In this document: positions 25,601 through 37,020 of the stretch, in pieces
Layout of the letters: each line of letters starts with the position of its first letter
Numbering within the stretch: the stretch's first letter is position 1
DNA from: Ascaris suum
Lineage: Eukaryota > Nematoda > Chromadorea > Rhabditida > Ascarididae
Assembly (NCBI GenBank): GCA_013433145.1
Contig: CM024187.1
Span: 20,573,826-20,637,825 of the forward strand
Direction: 5' to 3'
Length of the DNA: 64,000 nt
The notes under the pieces: generated by a model
The model's input: the letters and a program-made list of their open reading frames with translations, nothing else
What the model was told of the DNA's origin: nothing
Databases searched by the model: none
Made by a program: the position numbers and the translations under genes

Positions 25601-28600
25601 TCAGCTGATATCGATACGAAAAAATTACCCGAGAATGGTTCTCTTGTTCATTTACTGATCGAAAAGTGAGTGTGCGTACGGGATTGAGTTCATTCGTTGT
25701 CTGAAGTGGCTAATTTCTCTTCTAGACCGATTTGCTTTCGAAAATCAAAACCTCTAACTTCTTTACGAATTCACCTCTTGTGAGTCCATAAGGGTTATTG
25801 TGCCTTCATATGCTGTTGTGAATAAGCTCTGCCTTAAATTCCATAATTGAAAAAAAAAAGGAAGAATTAAGAGATGTTAAATGAAAATTTATTAGCACGT
25901 TTTGAATATTTCAATCAAAGTCATGTTCACAAGTAAGGACAATCTTGTTGGTATTTCAAAAATTTGGAAGAGAAGATCTCATGGAGGTCATTTTGAAAAA
26001 TTGAAGAGGTTCCTATGAATGCAAAAAATTTAATGACTAGTTCTTGGAGAAATATGAGTACTAGTTAATCAATAAAGTAATGGTGAGTACTAGTTAATAA
26101 AGTAATAACTTTGTGCTGAGACTATCTGGTAGCATTATTTTACAGGATCTGTCCTGGGAGGATCAAGGATATAGCTGCGTGGACGAACTTTACAACGAGA
26201 TGGCTGATATTCTCGATAAAAAATTCACACTTACTCAAAATCTCACTTATTTCACGTTAGTCTTTTTATCGCTTCCTCTCATTTTGATTCACCACGAATG
26301 GGATACGGATTGCGGTTTTCAGCGTTGGTTTGCTATTGTGTTTGTGGAATCGTTGAATGCTCTGAATGATGGAAACGTTTAAAGGGTGATACATCTGCTA
26401 TGGACTTCAGCTGTCAGTTTTAAAATCTGGCTTTATTGTGTGAGTTTTTCGTTTTGAAGTTTATTTGTGTGCCGCCTCTATCAGTTCTTCCAGAGGCGCG
26501 TTCTTTTTTCTTTATTGTATCGGATCTCAGCTATTAAAAACAATTATTTAAGTGAATATGTCTTAATGAGATACTAAAAAAGAAGTCGCCTATCGGATTC
26601 ATACGGCACGTCTATGTCTTATGAACATGTGGTCGGGTGCTTCTTAGTTGCAATGATAAAGGAAATAATTGAAAATTCATGAAGTTTGAAATAAATGAAA
26701 TATTTTTCAATTTTTATAGAAGGAGAATTGAGAATTTTTTTTTGAATAAGTAATTATTTTAATTGGTTTGGTTGGTTTTTTTTTTTTACGAGAGCGAAGT
26801 GATCGGTGTAAAATATTTCCATTCTTGTAGGAAAAAAAATGTAGTTAAAATTATTTAGGCGATTTAGAAAAATAAAGTTCGAGGTTCTAAATTCAAAAAG
26901 TAAAATAAAATAATTTAAAAATACAAAAAAAAAGAAAAAAATTGTAAAGAAAATACAAATAGAGTTTTCTTTCATTATTTAATTACCATTATGAGCTTTT
27001 GCGTCAGATTCAAACGCAGCATTTTGAGCAGCGAATGCTATATATTCATAGATGAAATCCAACGTTATCACGAAGAGCGTATTCTTATTATTAATTAAAT
27101 TAGATGCTTTTTTCTTGCAGTATGGGCGAGTACAGTGATGTAGATACGACCAAATACCGTATAGCTGTATGGATGTATATTCAATCTTTATACGGTAAGT
27201 GAACTATTTTCCTCTAGTTTTGCATTGCCTTCTATTTACAGCACTCCAACACTATTATTTATGTGGAACAACGTTCCGCTGAAAGTTCGTTGCAGAAATG
27301 AGTTGCGGATAGCTAAGAACATAACGAGCGATGACATTGCGATGCTTAGTAAGAGTTATTGGCAGTAACTTTTCTTTCGAGAATAGAGCATATGGATAGT
27401 ACCTGTTCTTAATTGCTACTCCTGACCGCTTGTCATCAGAAGATAGCGACGCTTGCAGATCAAAAAGTTTTTCCTCGGTAACTGCAAGTTACGCTAACAG
27501 AAAGAAAAATGGTAGAAAGTAAACGTTAAAAGATTTTCATGGCTGTAAGTAGAAAAAAACTGTCACTCGTCATTAAGGTGCCATATTCATTTCGTTAGTT
27601 GTTACGAGATACCGAGATTTGAATCCGATTGTCTTTCGTATGAGATGGAGAGAAGTGTATGCGAGCAGATGTTTAGGTGACGATTTAGACATTAGCATGT
27701 GAAGGGCATTGAAGGCACCTAGAACCTTTAAGGAACAAAAACAAGAAAAATAGTCTGAGATAGGGGCGTGGAAAATGTATCATTAAAGATAGAGCAGCGA
27801 TAGAACCCCATATAATGCATCTTATCAGAGGCAGTTGAGTCGTTCGAATAAAAAAAAAAGAAAGGAAGAAAGCGCAAAATTGAGATTGCAATGATTGTAT
27901 ATACGCTCGCATATGTGGTGAGATCAATATGATCACATGAATGAATCGTTCACAATCGCATAGGAAAGTACGAAGAAAATTTGCACTGAAAAAGCGAACG
28001 CTAATTGCATCGATAATGTTATTAGGAAGTGCATTTGACGGGCGCAATATATAGTGCGCAAAAAAAAGTGGAGTACTTTATGAATGCAAACTTGTTTCCA
28101 TTTTACTCTAGCTAAAAAGAAAAAAGTTTTCAATTTGTTGAGTCTTCTCCGCAAATATTTCACTTCTGTGCTGAAAATTTAAGCGATATTTTTGTTTCCC
28201 TCCTCTACTAGTAGAAATTTTTATTCCTCTTTGAAAAAAAATTTGAATTTTTTTTTTCATACCATTTCAAGTCAAATTAGTGAAACAAATATTGGTGTTA
28301 TATAAATGATGTGTTTTCATTAGAAGAATTTTCAACGAAAATTGATTGTTGTCATAGGTATTCGTCATGACGATTACAATTATGGAGAGGTGAACATGAT
28401 GTTGAGCCGAGAGATGAAGACATTTATCAAGACGATATGCTGCTTCCCCGATAAGACTACCGCATCCCTTCGACAATCGGTGATGGTCGACTTCCAACCC
28501 TCGGAGAAGGTTTCTTTTACCATATTCCGATCTCTGCTTCACTTTCTTTTGCTGTTAAGCTGAAGGTAAATTTTCCCACCTGAAATATCTCTCTAAGGTC

Positions 28601-28784
28601 ACATATCAGTGAGCGGTAATCGTTTGCAGAAGTAGATCTTCAAATAGTTGTTTGGTATAAAAGTGACGAGCATTTATTTCAGGTGCACGTTCTATTAATG
28701 ATCATGGAAGCGCGTCTTCAAGCTGAACTTATTTACCTGTTCCGCGCACTTTTGCGGCTGTTCACTCTATCATCGCCATGCTGA
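19628..28784 (+). CDS. sesn-1: sestrin (SESN family, stress and leucine-linked TORC1 regulator)
   Basis: Sestrins bind GATOR2 and restrain TORC1 when leucine is low, and have an AhpD-like alkyl-hydroperoxidase domain; they act in the cytosol. Coding exons: 19628-19695, 20208-20319, 21203-21385, 21759-21928, 24687-24877, 25257-25399, 26146-26255, 27121-27194, 28358-28509 and 28683-28784, giving 434 aa with all phases agreeing. Marks of the family: RHYVALM; AASRHRCHYLMNLH with Cys67, Tyr69 and His74, matching SESN2 Cys125/Tyr127/His132; NWSLSELVQ; WEDQGYS; DVDTTKYR; IRHDDYNYGEVN, whose Asp355-Asp356 match the GATOR2-contact pair Asp406-Asp407; and SEKVHV then EARLQAEL near the end. Leucine-pocket residues are kept (Thr323, Thr326, Thr335, Arg339, Glu400), but SESN2 Trp444 is Met393. 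The start at 19628 and the acceptor of exon 4 (21759) are the least certain points. Length is slightly below the usual 450-550 aa. Family values are from memory of the literature. Confidence 0.93.
20768..20789 (+). repeat. T8-G5-A-G8 tract
   Basis: A poly-T run passes directly into interrupted poly-G inside intron 2 of the sestrin gene. It is an interrupted relative of the longer T-to-G tracts at 24158, 31691 (opposite strand) and 32230. Confidence 0.7.
22585..22836 (+). CDS. open frame inside sestrin intron 4, unknown
   Basis: An 83-codon frame lies within the 2.76-kb intron between sestrin exons 4 and 5. The first 60 residues are mixed and charged (CTFNPHPLDERIANDAK, KRYNLKIDTRILRL) and the last 20 are hydrophobic (FLLLVLQVYLIIML), like a tail anchor. 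About 170 bases upstream another protein-like frame holds HSFDRLQKLAKQNHVWEDD. Neither fits the sestrin phases as a cassette exon. They could be pieces of a nested gene, a decayed insertion or chance. Confidence 0.15.
   Translation: MAMCTFNPHPLDERIANDAKIAVPFETSGKRYNLKIDTRILRLIVDCPHPRDLVKNRIKLDRLFLLLVLQVYLIIMLVNVFAL
23400..23419. repeat. (TG)n microsatellite
   Basis: Ten uninterrupted or near-uninterrupted TG units in sestrin intron 4. Confidence 0.9.
24158..24186 (+). repeat. T11-G18 composite homopolymer
   Basis: Eleven T run directly into eighteen G in sestrin intron 4. It is the longest G tract of the window and is followed by more G-rich sequence (AGGGGAGG). Confidence 0.9.
26056..26107. 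repeat. short tandem duplication in sestrin intron 6
   Basis: GAGTACTAGTTAATCAATAA is followed 24 bases later by GAGTACTAGTTAATAAAG, an imperfect direct duplication just upstream of the acceptor of sestrin exon 7. It looks like a recent local duplication. Confidence 0.6.
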
Positions 28785-31464
28785 CCGTTGCCTCTTTACT
28801 GGATATATTTTGCCTTTTCTTATTGATAGCTGCTCGCTAGTCACGGTACGTACAAATCAGGGTCAGAGAATAGGTATGATTTTAGGTGTATATGCCGATT
28901 GGATGGTTAACGGTTAGAAGGTGGTCGTAAAAAAATTATGGACGTTTATTGTGCCGCAACCTTGAAAGCATCTTTTGTTTAGTTTTGTTACAGTCGTCAG
29001 AAGTTTTTAACTCGTTATTGGGAATAGGGTCGGTTGTGTTTTGAGTGGAGAGGCTGTAGAAGTGGGAAATACACCATTCAACACCTTTTTTGCAAGTTTG
29101 AGTAAATTGTAAAGTAAAGACTCGTTGAGATGTGATTGTTTTCTATTTTCGCAACTATGCGGCGTTATTAATTGATGTTCCATTCAGTGAAGGATGCTAA
29201 TCGAATGTGACACCTGTAAGGATGCGAAAGAAATTTAGTGTGTATTGCTCTTTTTTTTTCTTCATTTCTTTGATTTTCCCAGTTTGCTAGGCTCGTTTAG
29301 TGCTGTGCATAATTCGCCTCATTGTTGCACGCTTCTAATGTGGTGCTTGTTGCATTTGCGTTTTTTTTTTGTCATTGTTGTCTGGTGCAGCACGTATCGA
29401 AAGCGTTCTTTTCGAATGTTGTTCATTTCAGTTACTTTACTGTTGTTGTTTCGCTTGTTGTATTTCTCAGCCTAAATTAGAACAACGTTGCACCACTGTG
29501 TAATTATTTTTTCTCGGCTTTTTATCTGAACTTCCATATTATTGTTTTTTTGTTTCGCGCTATTCATTAAGCTTCAAGGTGCTTTTTTTTTCCAGGCAAA
29601 GAACGGCATACACGTGTATTTGATAGCGTTTTAGCCGGAAAATAATTTTCACCGCGATGAGATTTTTAAATGTCAGCTATGTATGGCTTGCGTCTTTAAT
29701 AGCAAACTCGTTTGCGGATATAGTTTTCACTTGTTATCGCCGATAAAATCTTTCATTTATAAGCGAGAATTTAAATGCTAACAATAGAGACGACGTTAAA
29801 TAAACGATAGAGATGAGTTGGGCGTTAATCTGATATGATTGAGAACGGAAATAATTCTTTCGAATTAAACAGATTAGGCGATCTTCTTTTACAAAAGAAT
29901 TTGTTTAACTTTTTGTAACTAAAAAAGAAAATCATGTATTCATGTGAAGTCGACTTCCGCAGCCGTTCACAATTATATTCTCACATATTTGTCCACACTT
30001 ATTTCGATGCTGTGCTTAATTATACAAAGCGCCTTATAGACTATTCGTTGGAGTATTTGTAGTCTTCGTTCAGAACGACATTAAGCTCGTAATGTCTACC
30101 TAGATTTCGTGTTCATTTCAGGCGTTTTTTTTTTGTTTTATGTAATTTAGTGATTTGTACGAGTCATCAATTACGAAATTATATGGCATGTTTTTTTTTG
30201 TGCTGTTAATAGTGCAGGAGAACTGCATTTGCACATTCATCGATGATCGTCCATTCGTTAGATATGTGTACTATCGTTTACTGTACATAATATTATATAT
30301 TATTGGCTAGTGATATTTTTTCCTCGTCTGAATCGTAAAAGATGACGAACCGCATGTGGTTTTATTTGCGTTTATGCAAATTTGCTGTATAATTGCTTCA
30401 TTCCAGGTTTTTTGATGTCTTTTGATGGTAAAAGTGAATAAAACGTTCTAATATTTGTTGCTGAACATTACGAAGTGCAACTTTCTTAGTAGGAAGGGGA
30501 GGAGTACATTTCGATTCACTTCCATAGTGGTTTTATCGAGTGGACTGCATTCCTAGTTTACGTTATAGCAGTAGCAGCAAACTTGAGAACAATTAAAGAA
30601 TCGCAACAAAAATCTCATCCTTTTATTGACCTCGATAAGAGGACTACCGCAAGAATGAAGTAGTGATTCAGAATACATCGTTCGAACCATAAAGTCGTAT
30701 ATGCATCTGATCAGACGGTTTATGTTGCCAGAGGCAACTATTTCAGGCCACTGAATTGTGGTTAGGTGATGGAGATTGGCTTGACCGGCTCCAATAAAAC
30801 ACTAGGGAGGACGAGTGGCTAATAGCAAAACAGGAAAATAAGACAAAAGCAGGCAGGACATAGTTGTGCGTGCTTCGATAGTGAACGATGTGAATGTAAT
30901 GGACTAGAAACTTCGCTAACTACTGCAGCCCATCCTGCGGAAATTATCTTGTGATTTAAAGAGGTTCGGAGAAGGGTTTTCCGGCAAAAACTTTGCAAAT
31001 TATGAACGGTTAACTTTGACACATATCAGGTAATTTCCCTTCGCATCCATTTGGAAGATCGTAAGTGAGACAAGATCAATCATGAACCAACAAAATCCAA
31101 ATAGTACGTTCACTTATTTCAACTATCACGAATTGCAATATCAAAAGCACGACAGTCAGGCAAAACTATTGCTACAAAGGGGTGCAAACATAAAGCTGCG
31201 AATCCAATGCAAGAAAACTAAATCAGAACTAAGGTTGCGAGATCACGTTTGTTCCAATAAGCAGCCAATCAACAGCTAAATGAAATTTTCCATGCTTTTG
31301 TAAATTTGCTTTGCAGAAGCACATTAAAGCGATGTCACGTCTTTGAATCCGCATGTGTGTGTCTACCTATTCGGTGATTTCAACTTTGGAATCACTGAAG
31401 CCAGAGTTGAAAATTTCTGACGGATTTAATGACCCTGTAGTAGGCAAGGAATAAGAAGCTGGCA

Positions 31465-31506
31465 AGGAACAGGTGGCGTTATTGTTGTTATTACTCACCT
31501 GTTCCT
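31465..31506. other. perfect 11-bp hairpin
   Basis: AGGAACAGGTG and its exact complement CACCTGTTCCT enclose a 20-base loop rich in TTATTG. No T-tract or coding partner explains it. It may be a small transposon relic. Confidence 0.5.
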
Positions 31507-31690
31507 ATTAGTGAGGGCGACATTTTAAAGATTTTATTCCGTGATACATAGAAAAAGTTTTCGATTCAGAGTAGTTTTATTCGCTTCTGTAATGAAAACG
31601 ATGAAACTGCAAAGAAATTGGACTCAGGCGTATGGGGTTCATTTCGATCGTTGCATAACAACCGCTCTCTCACTGTACACTTGCTGCTAA

Positions 31691-31716
31691 CCCCCCCCCC
31701 CCCCCAAAAAAAAAAA
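31691..31716 (-). repeat. C15-A11 tract (T11-G15 on the minus strand)
   Basis: Fifteen C pass directly into eleven A. Read on the minus strand this is the same T-then-G composite seen at 24158 and 32230. Confidence 0.9.
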
Positions 31717-32229
31717 GCATGATTTCTGTACTACCACTCCATGTACGTCATATGCGCTCATTTACGATGTTCGCGAATCTGCACAGTTTCGACGATCTCA
31801 TTAATGCATTTACAATTGATGTAATGTGTACACTAATTTTATTTACGTTTTACACTTGCCGAAAATATATGAGATTATCGATAATGGTTATTTATTGAAT
31901 TCATCACTTTCAGGAGTATTTTTTGAACGATACCCGTACTGCGAGGAATAACTTATAACCGAGTCGATCTATTTTAGCATGACTTCCTCTGAGGTTATTA
32001 ACACTATTACTGTTGTGTTTCAGTTGTTTTAATATTCATTTGCCTCGGATCTTGTTTTTATTCTCGTTATTATTTTAATCCGTTTCAGTCGGTCAAATAA
32101 ACTTGCGCTTTTTATCATTTATTTCTTCAATTTCACTTTACCTTCACATTGCAAGATCCATCGCTATGTGCTTCTTATAAATCCTTTTTTATAATAAGCT
32201 CAATCATTATCGTCCAAAGCATTCCGAGG

Positions 32230-32258
32230 TTTTTTTTTTTTTGGGGGGGGGGGGGGGG
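32230..32258 (+). repeat. T13-G16 composite homopolymer
   Basis: Thirteen T pass directly into sixteen G, the same design as at 24158. Confidence 0.9.
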
Positions 32259-33710
32259 ATCCGCCGTGAAGTTTAAATAAATTCTCCACCAATTTTGCGG
32301 ATTTTATTTTCAATAATTTATTTTGATCTTAGAAACTTTTAAGGAATTTCCCAAATTTCAGTTCATCCTTCACCTCTTCTATAAACTTGCGAAGATTCAT
32401 TTCATTGTAAACTTCCACGAAAAATTTTGCCAAATATTCGACCATCGATTTTCATACACCGTCACTCTATGATATATAATCATTTCATATATTTGCCAAA
32501 TACAGCAAGTTTATCGAAATATCTACAAAATATGACAAAGATTCAAAAAAAGATCTTTTTTTTTGGAAATGAAAAAATGAAAAAGAAAGTCGAAAACTAT
32601 CAAAAAAAAGATCTTAAAATATGATTGTAAAACAATTTTATGAGAGCAATCCATAAGCAAAACATTTGTAGTACGCCAATTGATGAACTATAATGAATAC
32701 ATTTTTCCTAGTTCATAAGGAGTGGTGTCACCATCCATATCATGATCATAACCGGAAATAACAACGGAAACCTGCAAAGGTTGAAGTTCGACAAGCTCAA
32801 TATTAAAATTTTTTTTGCATAACGCTCACCAATATGGAGCCGAAAAAGTGCCAAGCTTTTATGGCATTAAAAATAAAATGCCCAAGTTGGGGAAACATCA
32901 GACAGAACCAGAACCGTGTTCTACTTATGGTTGAATCATTCCAGCAAAAAAAAAAATTTTTTTTTTTGCCAAAATACATAAGGCTTAATAAGGCTTAAAT
33001 TGAAACTATTGCCAAAATCAGTCTCTACGAGACACCGTCAACCTATTTAGATTTTCTCAGCTAAAGGAAAAGAAGCTTCGAATGAACAAAAATATTTGCA
33101 GCCCATTAAGAAGCTATCTGATGAGGTGGCAAAACGAGAATCCTTTTACCTTCTCGGACCTCAAAAAAGACCTCATTGCTGGAAAAGATGACATATACGT
33201 ACATATTGCACAACTGATTTACTCAATAAATCTTGCGGAAACAAACCGCAATTGAAAAAAGTTAACGGTAATGTTATTAAGGCAGTAAATAGATTCTTCG
33301 AGTCGCGGCAGTGATACTGTTCGGAGACGATAATTAACTAGCAAGGAACGCGTTTACAGCTCACAAAACTGTCGCCTTCGAGTAATCGCAAAGATACTCT
33401 CCAATGAGAAGCAACAAATTTCGAACAATTCTTCGCCGAAACGCTAACTAGTGAAAGTGTTTCATTAAATACTTGAAAGATTACCTCAGAACTCTCTATC
33501 ACCTAAAACTAATATCCCAATTATTATTAAAGAAAATATCAAATTGATCATTGAGACTATATCGTTATACCAAAAATTTTCACGTTCACAGATTAATATT
33601 CACAGAAATAATAAGAGAATGAAATATTCCAAACGAAATGCTAATTAACTGTAATAAAACAATTTGTGCATCTCAAGAGTAAAAAAAAAAAAACAACTAT
33701 CAGATAGGCA

Positions 33711-34268
33711 TATCGTTCGTTTCGAGAATTTGATGTTCGTCTATTGTCTCAAAATAACATTTTATGCTACTTCATTGCTAATTATTGCATATTTGTTGTA
33801 TTCGAGTTGGAACTGTTTCGTGATAAGAATATCATCTTCACGTATATGATAAGTGCCGATGTACGATTATGATCATATATTAATGCAATCGTAAAAATCG
33901 AGTTCCGCAAAACTAATTTCATCAACGAGCGATCTTTCACTATCGCAGCAGCAATCCATTGCAAAAATCTTACGCATAAGTTGATTTGCGATTCGATTTA
34001 AGCAGAATTTGAATCGCTTAAAAAAAAACTATCGAATATTGAACAAATGTGCACCTCAATCAATGAGCATTTCATAACCATACGGAAATCTATTAGAAGC
34101 AGTGAATTCATTATTCGATCCGGCGCTAATCATATACATGACAATGGTGTTCTTATCGCGAAACAAATTTCAACGCGAATACAACAAATATAAAATAATT
34201 AGCAATGAAATAGCACAAAAGTTATTTTGAGACAATAGATGAACATCAAATTCTCGAAACGAACGATA
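33711..34268. repeat. foldback element: two long inverted arms
   Basis: The left arm (about 33711-33858) and right arm (about 34123-34268) are inverted copies of each other over some 145 bases with scattered mismatches and small gaps. Shared blocks include TATCGTTCGTTTCGAG, AATTTGATGTTC, CATTGCTAATTATT and TTTGTTGTATTCG. The 264-base centre between them is AT-rich and has no recognised product. Transcription would give a long hairpin. A foldback-type transposon or a pair of oppositely inserted repeats would both explain it. Confidence 0.8.
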
Positions 34269-35349
34269 GAAAAAGAAACGAAGAAGAGTGCGAATTGCAT
34301 CTATCACAGAAATTTGAATAAAACTGTAAAATACGCATAGATCAAATGAAGCCATAATGAATTAAAGAAAAAAGAGAACCTAAAAAGTGCTCAAACTAGC
34401 GTCATATTTCACAAATGTTCACTTCAGAATCTGTTGACGTCGAATATGTCGTTTCTGGAGAGCAGAAAAAAAAAATCCAACCCACCCATCATCATCTTTC
34501 TCTCCTCTCTCCCAGCCATTCTCAGTTAGTCTAGGAGTTTTGAAAGCACTCTAATGATCGCTTCTATGTGAGCATTTTCGAGCACTAGATGAGAGTGAAA
34601 TTGGAGTCTAAATTTTTAATTCAATGAAAATAATATTTCCTATTATCTTCATGACTGAGAACATGTTTCATTAAATTTTGGCACTGATCTAAGCAATATT
34701 TATCGATATTTTTTTATTTGGATAAGAGCGATCCTTTGCGCAGACCGATCATAATAATATCAAAGAAGGACGTTTATTTTGTCATTGAATGTAATATACT
34801 TTAGATTTAGTTTATAACGAAATCGCATAGAAATGATTTTTGCACATGGATGAGTGGAAAACACTACTATCATTGTTGGATATCAGATTTGAAATATTTG
34901 TATGAAGCGATAATAAATTCATAAAATATCGTTGATTCACACCAATAGTAACTTAGGCGTTCGTCAATAATCGAAAGAATTTAGACGATTCATCAATGTT
35001 CGAGTATTGTCATCTTGATGCTCTCAGATAGCGTTGTTTGCTTAATGCTTCTAGGTAGCATTTTCATTTTAATGCTCTCAGGTAATATTCCACACCTATG
35101 AAGATCTCTAAACATGAAACTGTAAACGATGCTAGTTGAATAGCGCATTTCTAGCATTGCTAACATCGATTAAGGGCATTACAGAGCGCATTTCATTCAA
35201 ATATCAGCTTTTCCAACGTTTCAATTAAATCTGCATTTTGCTTTTTTGTGTGTATGCAATGCATAAAATTTCACGTATATCCACTGAGTCGACTCTTGAA
35301 ACTAAAAAAAGCGACCGATTTTTTTTTTACTGCTTTGCGGTGATTGCCG

Positions 35350-35700
35350 CGCATTTTCAGTGAGAGTAAACGAAGTGAAAGACAACGAATCGGTTATTAC
35401 TGGCAACCATTTCCGCCGTAACCAACCGACCTGCTCTTATTCCTCATCACATCCAATGCACCTACACTTCTTTCTTGCGATCTGCGCTTGATTCATTCTT
35501 CTTCGTATGAAAGTCAAGGTATCTCTCAAATAATCTTTGGTCTCTGCGAACTATTTGATCGAATGTGCAGGCGACAAAGTTCAGTGCTGGTTACTGTACC
35601 ATTGCGTGAGCAAGCCGAGCTGGCGAATGGTTGGTGCGGAAGATGTGAGCAAAAGCTATTATGTTTGGTGTCTTCAGGTGTCGTTCAGCGGAAGTACCTG
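35350..35700 (+). other. exon-like patch, possible 5' exons of an unknown or the adaptor gene
   Basis: After TTTCAG at about 35361 a frame stays open with a protein-like composition (RVNEVKDNESVITGNHF) up to a TGA near 35492. A second block from the CAG at about 35570 holds SVLVTVPLREQAELANGWCG in one frame and AGDKVQCWLLYHCVSKPSW in another, and ends at a strong CAG|GTGTCG donor near 35678. GC is higher than nearby. No family is recognised. It could hold the 5' end of an alternative transcript of the adaptor gene 4.5 kb downstream. Confidence 0.2.
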
Positions 35701-36748
35701 TTCTTTTCCGTTTTTTTTTTTTTGGAATCAGATGTTGGGGTAAATAGTGGCCGTAATTTTAGGTGTGCTTTTTGCACATTTGCCTTCTCGATGTGCGTCA
35801 ATGGTTGAGCCGTATTAAATCCGGGGTATGCTGTTGAATTATGTTAAATTTGTCTATAGTTAAGAATCGCTACGGAAAGTGGATTTTCCCTTACGGATTT
35901 CCACACTCAGTTGGCCAGGTTGGATTTGCGATGAAATTTATTCACGCATAAGTTTCTTATTACGATTTTTGCCCCGCGGGTTTTCACTAATTAGAAACAT
36001 TGAGGAGGGATGAAAACCGACACAAACCTAATCAAAATAGTTTGCTACTTGAATGACGTTTTATAGGCGGCCAGGGATTCTATTTTGAAAGCGACGGACA
36101 CCAAAACCGCAAACAGGGGTGGGGGGAGGGGCGGGGAAGTGTTGCTCTTCGCAGTTATTTCGATCTTGTGAAATTGGGCTGACTGAAACCGCTCTAAATT
36201 TGTGCTTATAGATGAGGAGATCACGAAAATCCGATAACAGTGTACTATCTGTTGCAGCTATCTGCATCATAATGTACATGCTTTACGACAAAAGTGTTCA
36301 CCTGATTTTTTACGTGAGACCGTTCAAGGTGGCCTACCAGCATTCCTCTAGGCTTGCCCTTCCTCTGGGGTCTCTCGAATCAGCTGTTGATGTGATCTTA
36401 CACATACTTTATCAACGCATGTTTTGAGTGAGTTTCAAGCAGTAGCGCTATTACTACCAAGCCACGTGCTTTGAAGAAGTCACCTTTATTGCGTCGCTGC
36501 TCTGATAAATGGCTTATGAGTCGATCGGTTTCCACCGCTAATTTCGAGTGTCTTCAAATGCAACAGCTGTCGATATTCAACGTGGAATAGCGCTGGTCTG
36601 CAATCCTTTAAACTTCATTAAACACCCTTTTTTCTTTGCAAGAAAATTCAATGCATAGGGAGGTTACCTCAGAACTTCACCATTTCCGGTTGGCTGAAAG
36701 GTGGTATTTCATAACAAAATATAACGTTTTATTGAAATGAAATATTGA

Positions 36749-37020
36749 TTAATTAAGAGGTGTTGGTGATTTGTTCGTATTGGCATAAGAAAGGCGGCGA
36801 TAAGGCGTTTTTTGAAGTCGTTGAAGGTGAATCGTCGTCACTCGATGGGACTGCCGTTGACCGACGTAACCCATGCGGTGTGTTAATTTTTTTGAGAGCA
36901 TCGCTCTTACTGATGCTTTTATTGCTGCAGCTATACTCTTTATCGCTTCTCGTTTCGTCGTCTTTGTTTTGCTCAGCGTTACTTTTAATTTGCTGCACTC
37001 TTCACTGAAATTACAACATT
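36749..37020 (-). CDS. possible terminal exon of a minus-strand gene
   Basis: On the minus strand a TTTCAG acceptor at about 37013 is followed by two overlapping open frames that both stop near 36750. One is Ser/Asp/Lys-rich (SSDDDSPSTTSKNALSP), the other basic (EECSKLKVTLSKTKTTKRE). An AATAAA lies at about 36729-36734, roughly 20 bases past the stops, as for a 3' end. The plus strand is also open. Which frame, if any, is used cannot be told. No upstream exon was found. Confidence 0.2.

Larger units (their letters stand above)
28785..33710. other. intergenic region after sestrin, no gene seen
   Basis: No exon that I can defend. A good poly(A) signal is not obvious right after the sestrin stop; AATAAA occurs near 29797 and 30438. 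A perfect 11-bp hairpin (AGGAACAGGTG at 31465-31475, complement at 31496-31506) lies inside. The C15-A11 tract at 31691-31716 and T13-G16 tract at 32230-32258 are entered separately. Confidence 0.5.

Noticed and set aside
27685..28047. 120-codon minus-strand frame inside sestrin intron 8
   Set aside because: Phe/Ile/Leu-rich, without splice signals or similarity; a few frames this long are expected by chance in AT-rich DNA of this length.
31082..31279. 65-codon frame MNQQNPNSTFTYFNYHEL
   Set aside because: Asn/Gln/Lys-rich as AT-rich DNA gives by chance, with no splice partner or poly(A) signal.
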